NCBI GenBank assembly: GCA_051953655.1
Contig: JBQCIO010000067.1
Location: 1-12,171, forward strand
Length of the DNA: 12,171 nucleotides
DNA from: JBQCHF01 sp051953655
GTDB lineage: Bacteria > Actinomycetota > Actinomycetes > Motilibacterales > Motilibacteraceae
Direction: 5' to 3'
In this document: piece after piece, positions 1-6,615 of the stretch
How the letters are laid out: each line of letters begins with the position of its first letter
How positions within the stretch are numbered: position 1 is the first letter of the stretch
Position numbers and translations under genes: made by a program
The notes under the pieces: model-generated
Database searches by the model: none
What the model saw: the letters and a program-made list of their open reading frames with translations, nothing else
What the model was told of the DNA's origin: nothing

Positions 1-54
1 GAACCTATTGGCTCTGGGGCACCCTCACCCCAACGATTCGATCAAGATCGGCGG
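1..54. other. Region downstream of the MMPL gene
   Basis: This is the 3' flank of the minus-strand MMPL gene. TGGGG (15-19) and CCCCA (28-32) could form a 5-bp stem with an 8-base loop, and CGATC/GATCG (40-51) is a second small inverted repeat. Either could contribute to transcript ending, but neither is a convincing terminator. No gene is seen here. Confidence 0.25.
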
Positions 55-2313
55 CTAGCCCTCGCGCAGGCCGATCCTGCGGTGCAGCGCGGCGAGGGGC
101 GCCGGGGCCCACCAGTTCCAGCGGCCGGCCAGGCGCATGAAGGCGGGCACGAGCAGGCCGCGCACCACGGTGGCGTCGAGGAGGATCGCGAAGGCGACGC
201 CGAGGCCGAGCAGCTTGATGCTGGTCACGCTGGCGCTGAGGAAGGCGGCGAAGACCACGGCCAGGAGCAGGGCGGCGGCGGTGATGATCCGGCCGGAGCG
301 CTGCAGGCCCAGGGCGACGGACTCGACCGTGCCGCTGCCGGCGTCGTGCTCCTCCTTGATCCGGGAGAGCAGGAAGACCTCGTAGTCCATCGACAGCGCG
401 AACGCGACGACGGCCACCAGCAGGCCGGTGGAGGTGTCGATGGTGCCGGTGACGGTGAAGCCCCCCAAGAGGCTGCGCAGGTGCCCCTCCTGGAACACCC
501 AGACCAGCACCCCGAGCGTCGCGCCCAGGCTGAGCACGTTGAGCACCAGCGCCTTCACCGGGAGGACCACGCTGCCGGTGAAGAGGAACAGCACCACGAG
601 GGTGGCGCCGGCGATCCACAGCAGGGCCCAGCGGCCGCTGGACACCAGCGCGTCCTGGGAGTCGGTGAAGGCCGCCGCCGCCCCGCCCACCAGCCGGTCG
701 GGCACCGGGGCGGGGACCGCCCGCAGGTCCTTGACCAGCCGCTGCCCGGCCGCGCTGCGCGGCTCCACGGTGCCCACGACCGACAGCCGCACGTCCGGAC
801 CCGCTGTGAAGCTCTGCGGCTGCGGGTTGGGGGCGACCACGCGCCCGTCGGCCACGACCCCGGCCGGCGTCGTCACCTGCTTGACGCCGTCCACCCGGGA
901 GAGCGCCTCGGCGTACGCCTGCACCTGGCCCGGCTCGCTCGCACCGCCGGGCAGGATGACGTCGACCGGCGTCGCCTCGCGGCCCGGGAACTGCTCGCCG
1001 ACGACCCGGGAGGCGACCGCGGCCGGGTCCGAGGGCGGCAGCACGCGGGCGTCGACCTGGCTGAAGGTGGCCGAGAGGGCCGGCGAGGCGAGCGCCAGCA
1101 GCAGCGCCAGCACGCCGATCAGCACCGGCCAGGGCCGGCGCATGACGACGTGGGCGATCCGGGACCAGGCGCCCTCGTCGCGCGGGGTCAGCCCGCGGCG
1201 GACCTTGAGCCGGTCGATGCGCGGCCCGAGGACGGCCAGCAGCGCGGGCAGCGCGGTGACGGTCGAGGCGACGGCGAGCAGGGTCACCGCCACGCCGGCG
1301 TAGCCGAGAGAGACGAGGAAGTACTGCGGGAAGAACAGCAGGGAGGCGAGGACCACGCACACGGTCAGCCCGGACACGACGACGGTCTTGCCGGCCGTCG
1401 CCACCGTGCGTTCCACCGCCGCCTCGACGTCGTGCCCGCGGCCGAGCTCCTCCCGGAACCGGTTGACGACCAGCAGGGCGTAGTCGATGCCGAGGCCCAG
1501 GCCGAGACCGGTGATCAGGTTGAGCGCGAACACCGAGACGTCGGTCACCCGGGTGACCAGCCAGACCACCAGGAAGCTGCCGAGGATGGCGCCGGCGGCG
1601 ACCGAGAACGGCAGCGCGGCGGACACGGCGGTGCCGAAGACCACCAGCAGCAGCAGGAGGGTGAGCGGGATCGCGACCGCCTCGGCCCGGGCGAGGTCCT
1701 TGGTGACGTGCGAGTTGATGGCGTGGCCCACCACCGCGAAGCCGCCGACGTGCACCTCCAGCCCGTCGTGGCTGCCGCTGTAGGCCTGGTCGATCGCCCG
1801 CCCGGTGGCCTGCTGGTCGCTGCCGGGGGCGCCGTAGACGAGCACCTCGCCGCTCTGCCCGTCCCGCCCGCGCAGGGCCTCGGGCTTCCCCGACGTCCAG
1901 TAGGAGACGACCTGTTGCACCCCCGGGCGGGCGGAGATCTCCCGCACCAGTCCGGTGGCGGCCGCTGCGCCGGCGGGGTCGTCGACGCCGCCGGGGGAGC
2001 GCACGGCGAGCACCGCGAGCGGGTCCTGCACGCCGAACTCTCCGGTGAGCGCGCGCGCCGCCCGGGCCGACTCGCTGCCCTGGTCGTCGAAGCCCTCGGA
2101 CTTGAGCGAGCCGAACAGCTGCGAGCCGAGCGCGCCGGCCACCAGCAGCCCGACGACGTAGAGCACCAGGACGAGCCGGCGCCGGCGGGCCACGAAGCGA
2201 CCTAGCCGGGCGAACCGGGAACGCGGCGCGTCCTGGGGTGCCGGAGCGGATGGCTTCGGGGTCACGGCGGTCACCGCTCCAGCCTGCACCAGGGCGCGGC
2301 GCACCGGCGGCAC
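55..2313 (-). CDS. MMPL/RND-family membrane transporter
   Basis: An inner-membrane exporter of the MMPL branch of the RND superfamily; known relatives move lipids or hydrophobic compounds using the proton gradient. The 752-residue protein has the classic two-fold layout: one TM (about 47-66), a large extracytoplasmic domain (about 70-210), five TMs (about 213-362, in tight succession), a second TM-plus-domain unit (TM about 396-415, domain about 416-560) and five more TMs (about 564-725). Each half carries the expected Asp-Tyr pair of the proton path: D277-Y278 in GLGLGIDYALLVVNR and D643-Y644 in ALSMDYEVFLLSR. The length fits the family. The start shown is a GTG without a clear ribosome site; GTGs at 2274 or 2265, just after a GGAG, are equally credible and would give about 739 or 736 residues. 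It is transcribed away from the sulfur cassette. The substrate cannot be told from sequence. Confidence 0.93.
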   Translation of the reverse strand: MPPVRRALVQAGAVTAVTPKPSAPAPQDAPRSRFARLGRFVARRRRLVLVLYVVGLLVAGALGSQLFGSLKSEGFDDQGSESARAARALTGEFGVQDPLAVLAVRSPGGVDDPAGAAAATGLVREISARPGVQQVVSYWTSGKPEALRGRDGQSGEVLVYGAPGSDQQATGRAIDQAYSGSHDGLEVHVGGFAVVGHAINSHVTKDLARAEAVAIPLTLLLLLVVFGTAVSAALPFSVAAGAILGSFLVVWLVTRVTDVSVFALNLITGLGLGLGIDYALLVVNRFREELGRGHDVEAAVERTVATAGKTVVVSGLTVCVVLASLLFFPQYFLVSLGYAGVAVTLLAVASTVTALPALLAVLGPRIDRLKVRRGLTPRDEGAWSRIAHVVMRRPWPVLIGVLALLLALASPALSATFSQVDARVLPPSDPAAVASRVVGEQFPGREATPVDVILPGGASEPGQVQAYAEALSRVDGVKQVTTPAGVVADGRVVAPNPQPQSFTAGPDVRLSVVGTVEPRSAAGQRLVKDLRAVPAPVPDRLVGGAAAAFTDSQDALVSSGRWALLWIAGATLVVLFLFTGSVVLPVKALVLNVLSLGATLGVLVWVFQEGHLRSLLGGFTVTGTIDTSTGLLVAVVAFALSMDYEVFLLSRIKEEHDAGSGTVESVALGLQRSGRIITAAALLLAVVFAAFLSASVTSIKLLGLGVAFAILLDATVVRGLLVPAFMRLAGRWNWWAPAPLAALHRRIGLREG

Positions 2314-2314
2314 G

Positions 2315-2366
2315 GGGCCGGACCGGACATCCGCCGTCGTCGCCGCCCGCGGGGGACGTCCGGCCC
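2315..2366. repeat. Inverted repeat in divergent promoter region
   Basis: In the 134-bp gap between the divergent MMPL and flavoprotein genes, GGGCCGGAC (2315-2323) is matched by its exact reverse complement GTCCGGCCC (2358-2366). The second arm overlaps a perfect 8-bp palindrome, GGACGTCC (2354-2361). This could be an operator or a hairpin in either leader. The local GC content makes chance matches more likely, and no convincing -10/-35 pair was seen in this gap. Confidence 0.35.
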
Positions 2367-2437
2367 TGCCGCGCCCGAGCCGGTGCCGCGCAGGATCGGG
2401 ACAGACGTCGCCGCGGCCGGCGGCGGCGCTCGGCTGC

Positions 2438-2443
2438 GGGAGG
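2438..2443 (+). promoter_or_regulatory. Ribosome binding site fixing the flavoprotein start
   Basis: GGGAGG lies 4 bases before the GTG at 2448. The frame stays open well upstream of this point. This site, together with the FAD-binding glycine motif starting only about 11 residues downstream, selects GTG 2448 over farther-upstream starts. Confidence 0.6.
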
Positions 2444-2447
2444 CATC

Positions 2448-3752
2448 GTGCAACGGCAGCTGCGACGACTTCTCATCCTGGGTGGCGGCACCGCGGGGAC
2501 GATGGTGGCCAACAAGCTGCGCAAGCGGCTGGACAACGCGCAGTGGCAGATCACCGTCGTGGACCGCGACGACGAGCACCTCTACCAACCCGGGCTGCTG
2601 CTGCTGCCCTTCGGCGTCTACGAGCGCAGCGACCTGGTGCGGCCGCGCAGCCGTCTGCTCGCCGACGGGGTCGAGCTCGTGCTCGGCGAGATCGACGGCG
2701 TGGACCCCGCTGCGGAGAAGGTGCACCTGGCCGACGGCCGCGAGCTCGGCTACGACTACCTGGTCGTGGCCACCGGCACCTCGCCGCGGCCGGACCAGAC
2801 GCCCGGCATGCTCGAGGGGATGGCCGACGGCGTCAGCGAACCGCTGCCGCGGCGCAGCGTTTACGACTTCTACACGCTGCCCGGTGCGCTCGCGCTCCGC
2901 GAGCGGCTGCGCACGTTCCAGGCAGGCCGACTGGTCGTCCAGCTGGTCGAGATGCCCATCAAGTGCCCGGTGGCCCCGCTGGAGTTCACCTTCCTCGTGG
3001 ACGCGCACCTGGCCGAGCTCGGGGTGCGCGACGAGGTCGAGATCACCTACGTGACCCCGCTGGAGGGCGCCTTCACCAAGCCGGTGGCGAGCCGGCACCT
3101 GGGCGGGATGCTCGAGCAGCGCCGGATCGCCCTGGAGCCGGACTTCGTCGTGGACCGGGTCGACGCCGAGCGGCGGCGGCTGGTGTCCATGGACGAGCGC
3201 GAGGTGCCGTTCGACGTCCTGGTCACCATCCCGCTCAACATGGGTGCGGACTTCGTGGCGCGCTCAGGAATGGGCGACGAGCTGAACTACGTCCCGGTCG
3301 ACCGCGGGACGCTGCAGTCCCGCAAGCACGACAACGTGTTCGCGCTGGGCGACGCCTCGGACATCCCGGCGTCGAAGGCCGGGTCGGTGGCGCACTTCTC
3401 GGTCGAGTTGTTCACCGAGAACTTCCTCGACCACGTGCACGGTCGGCCGATGACGCACCTGTTCGACGGGCACGCCAACTGCTTCATCGAGTCCGGCTAC
3501 GGCAAGGGCCTGCTCATCGACTTCAACTACGACACCGAGCCGCTCCCCGGGCGCTACCCGGTGCCCGGCATCGGTCCGTTCACCCTGCTGGAGGAGAGCC
3601 GGGCCAACCACTGGGGCAAGCTCGGCTTCCGCTGGGCGTACTGGCACGTGCTGCTGCCCGGGCGGCCGATGCCGGTGCCGGCGCTGATGTCCATGGCCGG
3701 CAAGCACGCCGAGGCCGCCTCGGCGGTACCGACCGCCCCGTCGCACCGCTAG
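2448..3752 (+). CDS. Sulfide:quinone oxidoreductase-like FAD-dependent oxidoreductase
   Basis: A 434-residue two-dinucleotide-binding-domain flavoprotein of the SQR/NDH-2 group. SQRs oxidise sulfide to sulfane sulfur or polysulfide and reduce membrane quinone. Visible features are the FAD-binding GGGTAG at 12-17 with acidic D39 ending the second strand, VVATGTSPRP at 106-115, and the second FAD motif ALGDASDIPASKAGS (299-313). Two cysteines sit in SQR-type contexts: C173 in IKCPVAP and C345 in NCFIESGYGKG. They match the redox pair that carries sulfur in known SQRs, and they are the only cysteines in the protein. The C-terminal stretch 388-405, rich in Trp and Tyr and ending in LLPG, looks like the amphipathic membrane anchor of SQRs. 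The GTG start is chosen from GGGAGG 4 bases upstream and the glycine motif near the N-terminus. It is first gene of the sulfur cassette, 18 bases before the TusE/DsrC-like gene. A related flavoprotein with another substrate is possible. Confidence 0.88.
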   Translation: MQRQLRRLLILGGGTAGTMVANKLRKRLDNAQWQITVVDRDDEHLYQPGLLLLPFGVYERSDLVRPRSRLLADGVELVLGEIDGVDPAAEKVHLADGRELGYDYLVVATGTSPRPDQTPGMLEGMADGVSEPLPRRSVYDFYTLPGALALRERLRTFQAGRLVVQLVEMPIKCPVAPLEFTFLVDAHLAELGVRDEVEITYVTPLEGAFTKPVASRHLGGMLEQRRIALEPDFVVDRVDAERRRLVSMDEREVPFDVLVTIPLNMGADFVARSGMGDELNYVPVDRGTLQSRKHDNVFALGDASDIPASKAGSVAHFSVELFTENFLDHVHGRPMTHLFDGHANCFIESGYGKGLLIDFNYDTEPLPGRYPVPGIGPFTLLEESRANHWGKLGFRWAYWHVLLPGRPMPVPALMSMAGKHAEAASAVPTAPSHR

Positions 3753-3770
3753 CGCGAGAGAGGGATTCCC

Positions 3771-4085
3771 ATGCCCGTCACCGAGATCGGCGGTCACCAG
3801 GTCCACGTCGACGACGAGGGCTTCCTCACCGAGTACTCCGAGTGGGACGAGGACCTCGCCAAGGTGCTCGCCGCCCAGATCGGCATCGACCTCACCGAGC
3901 AGCACTGGAAGGTGATCCGCTTCCTGCGCGAGGACTACGCGGCGCAGGGCGAGACCGCCACCAGCCGCCGGGTGCAGTCGGTCGGCGGGGTCCCGGTCAA
4001 GGAGCAGTTCGTCCTCTTCCCCAAGAAGCCGGCCAAGAAGATGGCCTACATCGCCGGCCTGCCCAAGCCGCACGGTTGTGTCTGA
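3771..4085 (+). CDS. TusE/DsrC/DsvC-family sulfur relay protein
   Basis: A 104-residue cytoplasmic sulfur carrier of the TusE/DsrC family. Family features are the N-terminal DDEGFL, then WDEDLAKVLA and TEQHWKVIRFLREDY (residues 42-56), and the C-terminal arm ending GLPKPHGCV. The penultimate cysteine C103 is the family's CysA, which carries persulfide sulfur. The second arm cysteine of dissimilatory DsrC, expected 11 residues earlier, is absent (A92), so by cysteine content this is TusE-like. TusE in proteobacteria acts with TusBCD and MnmA in tRNA 2-thiolation; no tusBCD gene is present here, although the neighbouring DsrE-family protein belongs to the same superfamily as TusD. The ATG follows GAGAGAGGG with 6-base spacing, and the gene sits 18 bases after the flavoprotein stop, so the two are almost certainly co-transcribed. 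The in vivo partner is inferred, not shown. Confidence 0.92.
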   Translation: MPVTEIGGHQVHVDDEGFLTEYSEWDEDLAKVLAAQIGIDLTEQHWKVIRFLREDYAAQGETATSRRVQSVGGVPVKEQFVLFPKKPAKKMAYIAGLPKPHGCV

Positions 4086-4127
4086 GAAGACGTTGCAGAG
4101 ATTGACGGTCAGAGAGGGAGAGCGGCG

Positions 4128-4673
4128 ATGACGACCACGGCCGGCCCGACGAGCAAGCCGGCTCTGATGCCGGACTTCGGCGACGAGGACGAGGGTGGGC
4201 GCAAGCTGGCCATCATCTGCTCCAAGGGCACCTTGGACATGGCCTACCCCGGGCTGATCCTGGCCAACGCGGCCCTGGGTGAGGGCGTGGAGACGCACCT
4301 GTTCTTCACGTTCTGGGGCTTCGACATGATCACCAGGTCCCGGATGAACGACCTGCAGTTCTCCCCGGTGGGCAACACCGCGATGCACCTGCCCGGTCGC
4401 GATGCGCACCTGCCGCAGGCGCTCGCCCCGCTGCCGGGCGTGACCGGCTACGCCACCCACCAGCTCAAGAAGCAGATCGCCGAGCTGGGCGTGCCGGAGG
4501 TGCCCGAGTTCCTCGACCAGATCGTGGCCGCCGGCGGCCACCTGTGGGCCTGCCGGATGTCGGCGGACATGAACCACCTGTCCATGGCCGACCTGCGCGA
4601 CGACGTCGAGGGCATCATCAGCGCGGCCGACTTCATCGAGAAGACCGAAGGCGCACAGCTGCTGTTCGTCTAG
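4128..4673 (+). CDS. DsrE/DsrF/DsrH-like family protein
   Basis: A 181-residue protein of the DsrE-like fold, the group often annotated as peroxiredoxin-family or DsrE2/DsrE3-type. Some members are sulfurtransferases that bind persulfide or thiosulfate on cysteine. The opening strand and first cysteine are in AIICSKGTLDMAYPGLILAN (C31). A hydrophobic strand THLFFTFWGFDMI follows (57-69). The second conserved cysteine is C142 in LWACRMSADM, and the C-terminal segment DDVEGIISAADFIE ends in QLLFV. The first 25 residues are an acidic, probably flexible extension. C31 and C142 are the only cysteines. The ATG at 4128 has AGGGAG 7 bases upstream. It is third in the sulfur cassette, 42 bases after the TusE/DsrC-like gene. 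The likely role is to accept or donate sulfane sulfur between the flavoprotein and the small carrier; this is inferred from family and context. Confidence 0.88.
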   Translation: MTTTAGPTSKPALMPDFGDEDEGGRKLAIICSKGTLDMAYPGLILANAALGEGVETHLFFTFWGFDMITRSRMNDLQFSPVGNTAMHLPGRDAHLPQALAPLPGVTGYATHQLKKQIAELGVPEVPEFLDQIVAAGGHLWACRMSADMNHLSMADLRDDVEGIISAADFIEKTEGAQLLFV

Positions 4674-4691
4674 CCCCGCGCTGCGGCGGGG
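4674..4691 (+). terminator. Possible hairpin terminator after the sulfur cassette
   Basis: Directly after the TAG of the DsrE-family gene, CCCCGC (4674-4679) and GCGGGG (4686-4691) form a 6-bp all-GC stem with a 6-base loop. No T-run follows, as is usual for high-GC actinobacterial terminators. The position at an operon end supports the call. It could equally just protect the transcript's 3' end. Confidence 0.4.
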
Positions 4692-4757
4692 GAGCCGGTT
4701 CGTGCCGGCCGGCATCCATCGGTCAGACTCGCCCTGATGTCGGAGCACGGACAGGGT

Positions 4758-4762
4758 GGGAG
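4758..4762 (+). promoter_or_regulatory. Ribosome binding site favouring the 4770 start
   Basis: GGGAG lies 7 bases before the ATG at 4770. The alternative in-frame ATG at 4737 has no comparable site, so the shorter product is preferred. Confidence 0.5.
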
Positions 4763-4769
4763 CGGACGG

Positions 4770-5351
4770 ATGCACGATCAGGGCAGCGGGGCCGGGGTCT
4801 GGGCGGCGCCGGCGGCCGGGAGGGACCGGCGGCTGCGCGGACTGGCCCTGCTCGCCGCGGCCGGACTCGTCGTCGGCGCGCTGGCGGGCTGCAGCGGCTC
4901 CTCCAGCGGCACGAGCGGTCCGTCCACGTCCACGTCGGCCGGCATGGGATCCTCCACCGCCCCCTCGACCGGTGCGACCGGCGGCACGACGGGTGCGGTG
5001 AGCCCCGCGCACGCCTCGCCGGCCGCCGTGGTGACCGCGTTCTACCAGGCGGTGGCGCAGAACGACCTGGCCACCGGGTGCTCGCTGATCGACCCCTCGG
5101 TCATCCCGCAGCTGCTGCTGAAGTTCGGCTCGTGCCAGCTCGCTCTCAAGCAGCACTACACCGACGCGCTGCGTGCGCAGCTGAAGGACGTGAAGGTCGA
5201 CGAGGGCGCGGTGAAGATCGCCGGCGACGGCGCGTTCGTGCCGCAGGACGCCATCACCTTCGGCGGCCAGCCGAGCAAGGACGGCGACCAGCAGGCGATC
5301 CGGCTGAACGGCAAGTGGTTCCTGTCCAGCCCGGCGTCGTCGTCCCAGTAG
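4770..5351 (+). CDS. Secreted lipoprotein of unknown function
   Basis: A 193-residue putative lipoprotein. The N-terminus has arginines (18-23), a hydrophobic core (about 24-38) and the lipobox LAGC with C41 as the lipidated residue. It therefore should be exported by Sec or Tat and anchored outside the membrane. A Ser/Thr/Gly linker (about 42-77) follows, then a compact C-terminal domain starting near PAAVVTAFYQAVAQNDLATG. The helix-rich start followed by alternating strands ending in LNGKWFL is reminiscent of NTF2-like or DUF4878-type domains; this is a weak resemblance. Two further cysteines in the domain may pair as a disulfide. The start at 4770 is chosen for its GGGAG site; an ATG at 4737 would add 11 residues. 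It lies about 96 bases after the sulfur cassette, beyond a possible terminator, so co-function with that cassette is not established. Confidence 0.8.
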   Translation: MHDQGSGAGVWAAPAAGRDRRLRGLALLAAAGLVVGALAGCSGSSSGTSGPSTSTSAGMGSSTAPSTGATGGTTGAVSPAHASPAAVVTAFYQAVAQNDLATGCSLIDPSVIPQLLLKFGSCQLALKQHYTDALRAQLKDVKVDEGAVKIAGDGAFVPQDAITFGGQPSKDGDQQAIRLNGKWFLSSPASSSQ

Positions 5352-5360
5352 CAGGGCCGT

Positions 5361-6530
5361 TCAGACCAGCCGGATCCGCCGCGGGGGAGCCTCGGGCACC
5401 AGCGCCTCCTCGCCGCGGTGGCCGAGCTCGAGGACCATCCGCTCGACGTCGGTGAGCAGCGCGCCGTAGGCCGGCCACGCCTCCACGTCCTGCAGGCCCT
5501 GCTCGCGCACCTGCTCGACGACGTCGTCCAGGCGGACCGTGGCCCGTTCCACCGCCTCCTGGACCGGGGCCGGGCCATCGCCGTCGGCGGTGCGGTGGCC
5601 GAAGGAGGACACCACGGTGCCGGTCCGGCGCAGCAGGTCGGCGTAGGAGGTGAGGAAGTCGTTGCCCGGCAGAGGGATCCGGCTCGAGTCGTCGGCGGCG
5701 TCGCCGAGGGTGCGCACCACCGCGTAGAGCTGGTCGGCCACGCGGCCGAGGGTGGTGGCCGCGGCCACGTAGCCGTCCGGGTCCACCGCCTGCAGCCGGC
5801 GCCGCGGGTTGAGCCGCAGGCTCTCCTGCGCGCCGCGGACCGTCTCCCTGGTGCGGGCCGCCAGGCGCCGCACCTCCTCTGCCCGGCGCAGCCAGTCGCG
5901 GGCCCGCTTGGCGTCCCAGTCCCCGTCCAGCCCCTCGGCGACGTCGTGCAGCAGCTCGCAGGTGCGGGTGGCGGTGCGGTGCAGGTCCCGCTCGGCCTCA
6001 CCGACCCGCAGCGGCGGCACCACGAGCAGCGTGACGGCGGCGCCGATGAGCGCGCCCAGCCCGGTCTCGAGCACCCGCTCGGCCAGGGCGGTCTGCTCGG
6101 AGGCGCCGGCCACCGTCATGGCGAACACCGCCACCACCGGGACGTCGGTGCCCGCCTCGCCCAGGCGGCGCCAGCGGCCGAGCGCCACCGCGATCAGCAG
6201 GACCAGCCCGATGCTCCAGCTGGAGATGCCGAGCATCCGCACCGAGACGTAGGCCAGCAGCACGCCGAGCAGGGTGGCCACCACGTTGCGGGCGCCGTTG
6301 AGGACGGTGCGGCGCACCGTGGCTTGCACGGTGACGACGGCGGCGATGGTGGCGAACCAGGGGGACGGCGCGCCGAGCAGGCGGGTCGCCACGAACCAGC
6401 CCAGGGCACCGGCCAAGGCGGTCTTCACCACCCGCAGGGCAGGACCCGGCTCCAGCCGGCGCAGGACCCGCCGACCCAGCCGTCGCGGGTGCGGGCGCAC
6501 GCTGGCCGGGGCGCGACGGGCTGCACGCAT
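5361..6530 (-). CDS. FUSC-family (aromatic acid exporter-type) membrane protein
   Basis: A 389-residue inner-membrane protein of the FUSC/ArAE superfamily. Some relatives export aromatic carboxylic acids, but many have no known substrate. The basic N-terminus (1-27) is followed by about six closely spaced TM segments (roughly 34-50, 57-73, 82-98, 104-118, 130-143, 152-172). Typical FUSC features include PWFATIAAVVTVQAT and the ERVLETGLGALIGAAV stretch. The remaining residues (about 175-389) form a largely helical, charged cytoplasmic region, as in the family. The ATG start has only a weak GGAACGGG upstream, and no better start was seen. The gene lies 85 bases downstream of the ABC ATPase on the same strand and may be read through from it or have its own promoter. 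It converges with the lipoprotein gene across a 9-bp gap. Confidence 0.87.
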   Translation of the reverse strand: MRAARRAPASVRPHPRRLGRRVLRRLEPGPALRVVKTALAGALGWFVATRLLGAPSPWFATIAAVVTVQATVRRTVLNGARNVVATLLGVLLAYVSVRMLGISSWSIGLVLLIAVALGRWRRLGEAGTDVPVVAVFAMTVAGASEQTALAERVLETGLGALIGAAVTLLVVPPLRVGEAERDLHRTATRTCELLHDVAEGLDGDWDAKRARDWLRRAEEVRRLAARTRETVRGAQESLRLNPRRRLQAVDPDGYVAAATTLGRVADQLYAVVRTLGDAADDSSRIPLPGNDFLTSYADLLRRTGTVVSSFGHRTADGDGPAPVQEAVERATVRLDDVVEQVREQGLQDVEAWPAYGALLTDVERMVLELGHRGEEALVPEAPPRRIRLV

Positions 6531-6550
6531 GGACAGACCCGTTCCCAGTG

Positions 6551-6558
6551 CACGCGTG
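6551..6558. promoter_or_regulatory. Palindrome upstream of the FUSC gene
   Basis: CACGCGTG is a perfect 8-bp palindrome about 20 bases upstream of the FUSC start, in the 85-bp gap after the ABC ATPase. It lies between outer arms GACCC (6536-6540) and GGGTC (6558-6562). It may be an operator or part of a transcript hairpin; chance is not excluded. Confidence 0.25.
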
Positions 6559-6615
6559 GGTCATGCCGACGCGGTGTAGGAGCCTGGGGCGCGCGCGGGC
6601 GTGGAGGGAACGGCC

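Noticed and set aside
82..2205. 707-codon open frame on the plus strand
   Set aside because: It is antisense to the MMPL gene. Its product is rich in His, Gln, Glu and Gly with no recognisable domain, while the minus-strand frame gives a complete 12-TM transporter.
5..2554. Long open frame on the minus strand overlapping the MMPL gene, Arg/Ala/Gly-rich
   Set aside because: It is an out-of-frame reading of the MMPL gene with the low-complexity composition expected of shadow frames in high-GC DNA; it has no membrane segments or motifs.
2543..4105. 520-codon plus-strand frame across the flavoprotein and TusE/DsrC-like genes
   Set aside because: It spans two well-supported genes in another frame and is Arg/Ala/Pro-rich without motifs.
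3264..5156. 630-codon minus-strand frame opposite the sulfur cassette
   Set aside because: It is antisense to three clear genes and has no family resemblance; such frames arise because stop codons are rare in GC-rich DNA.
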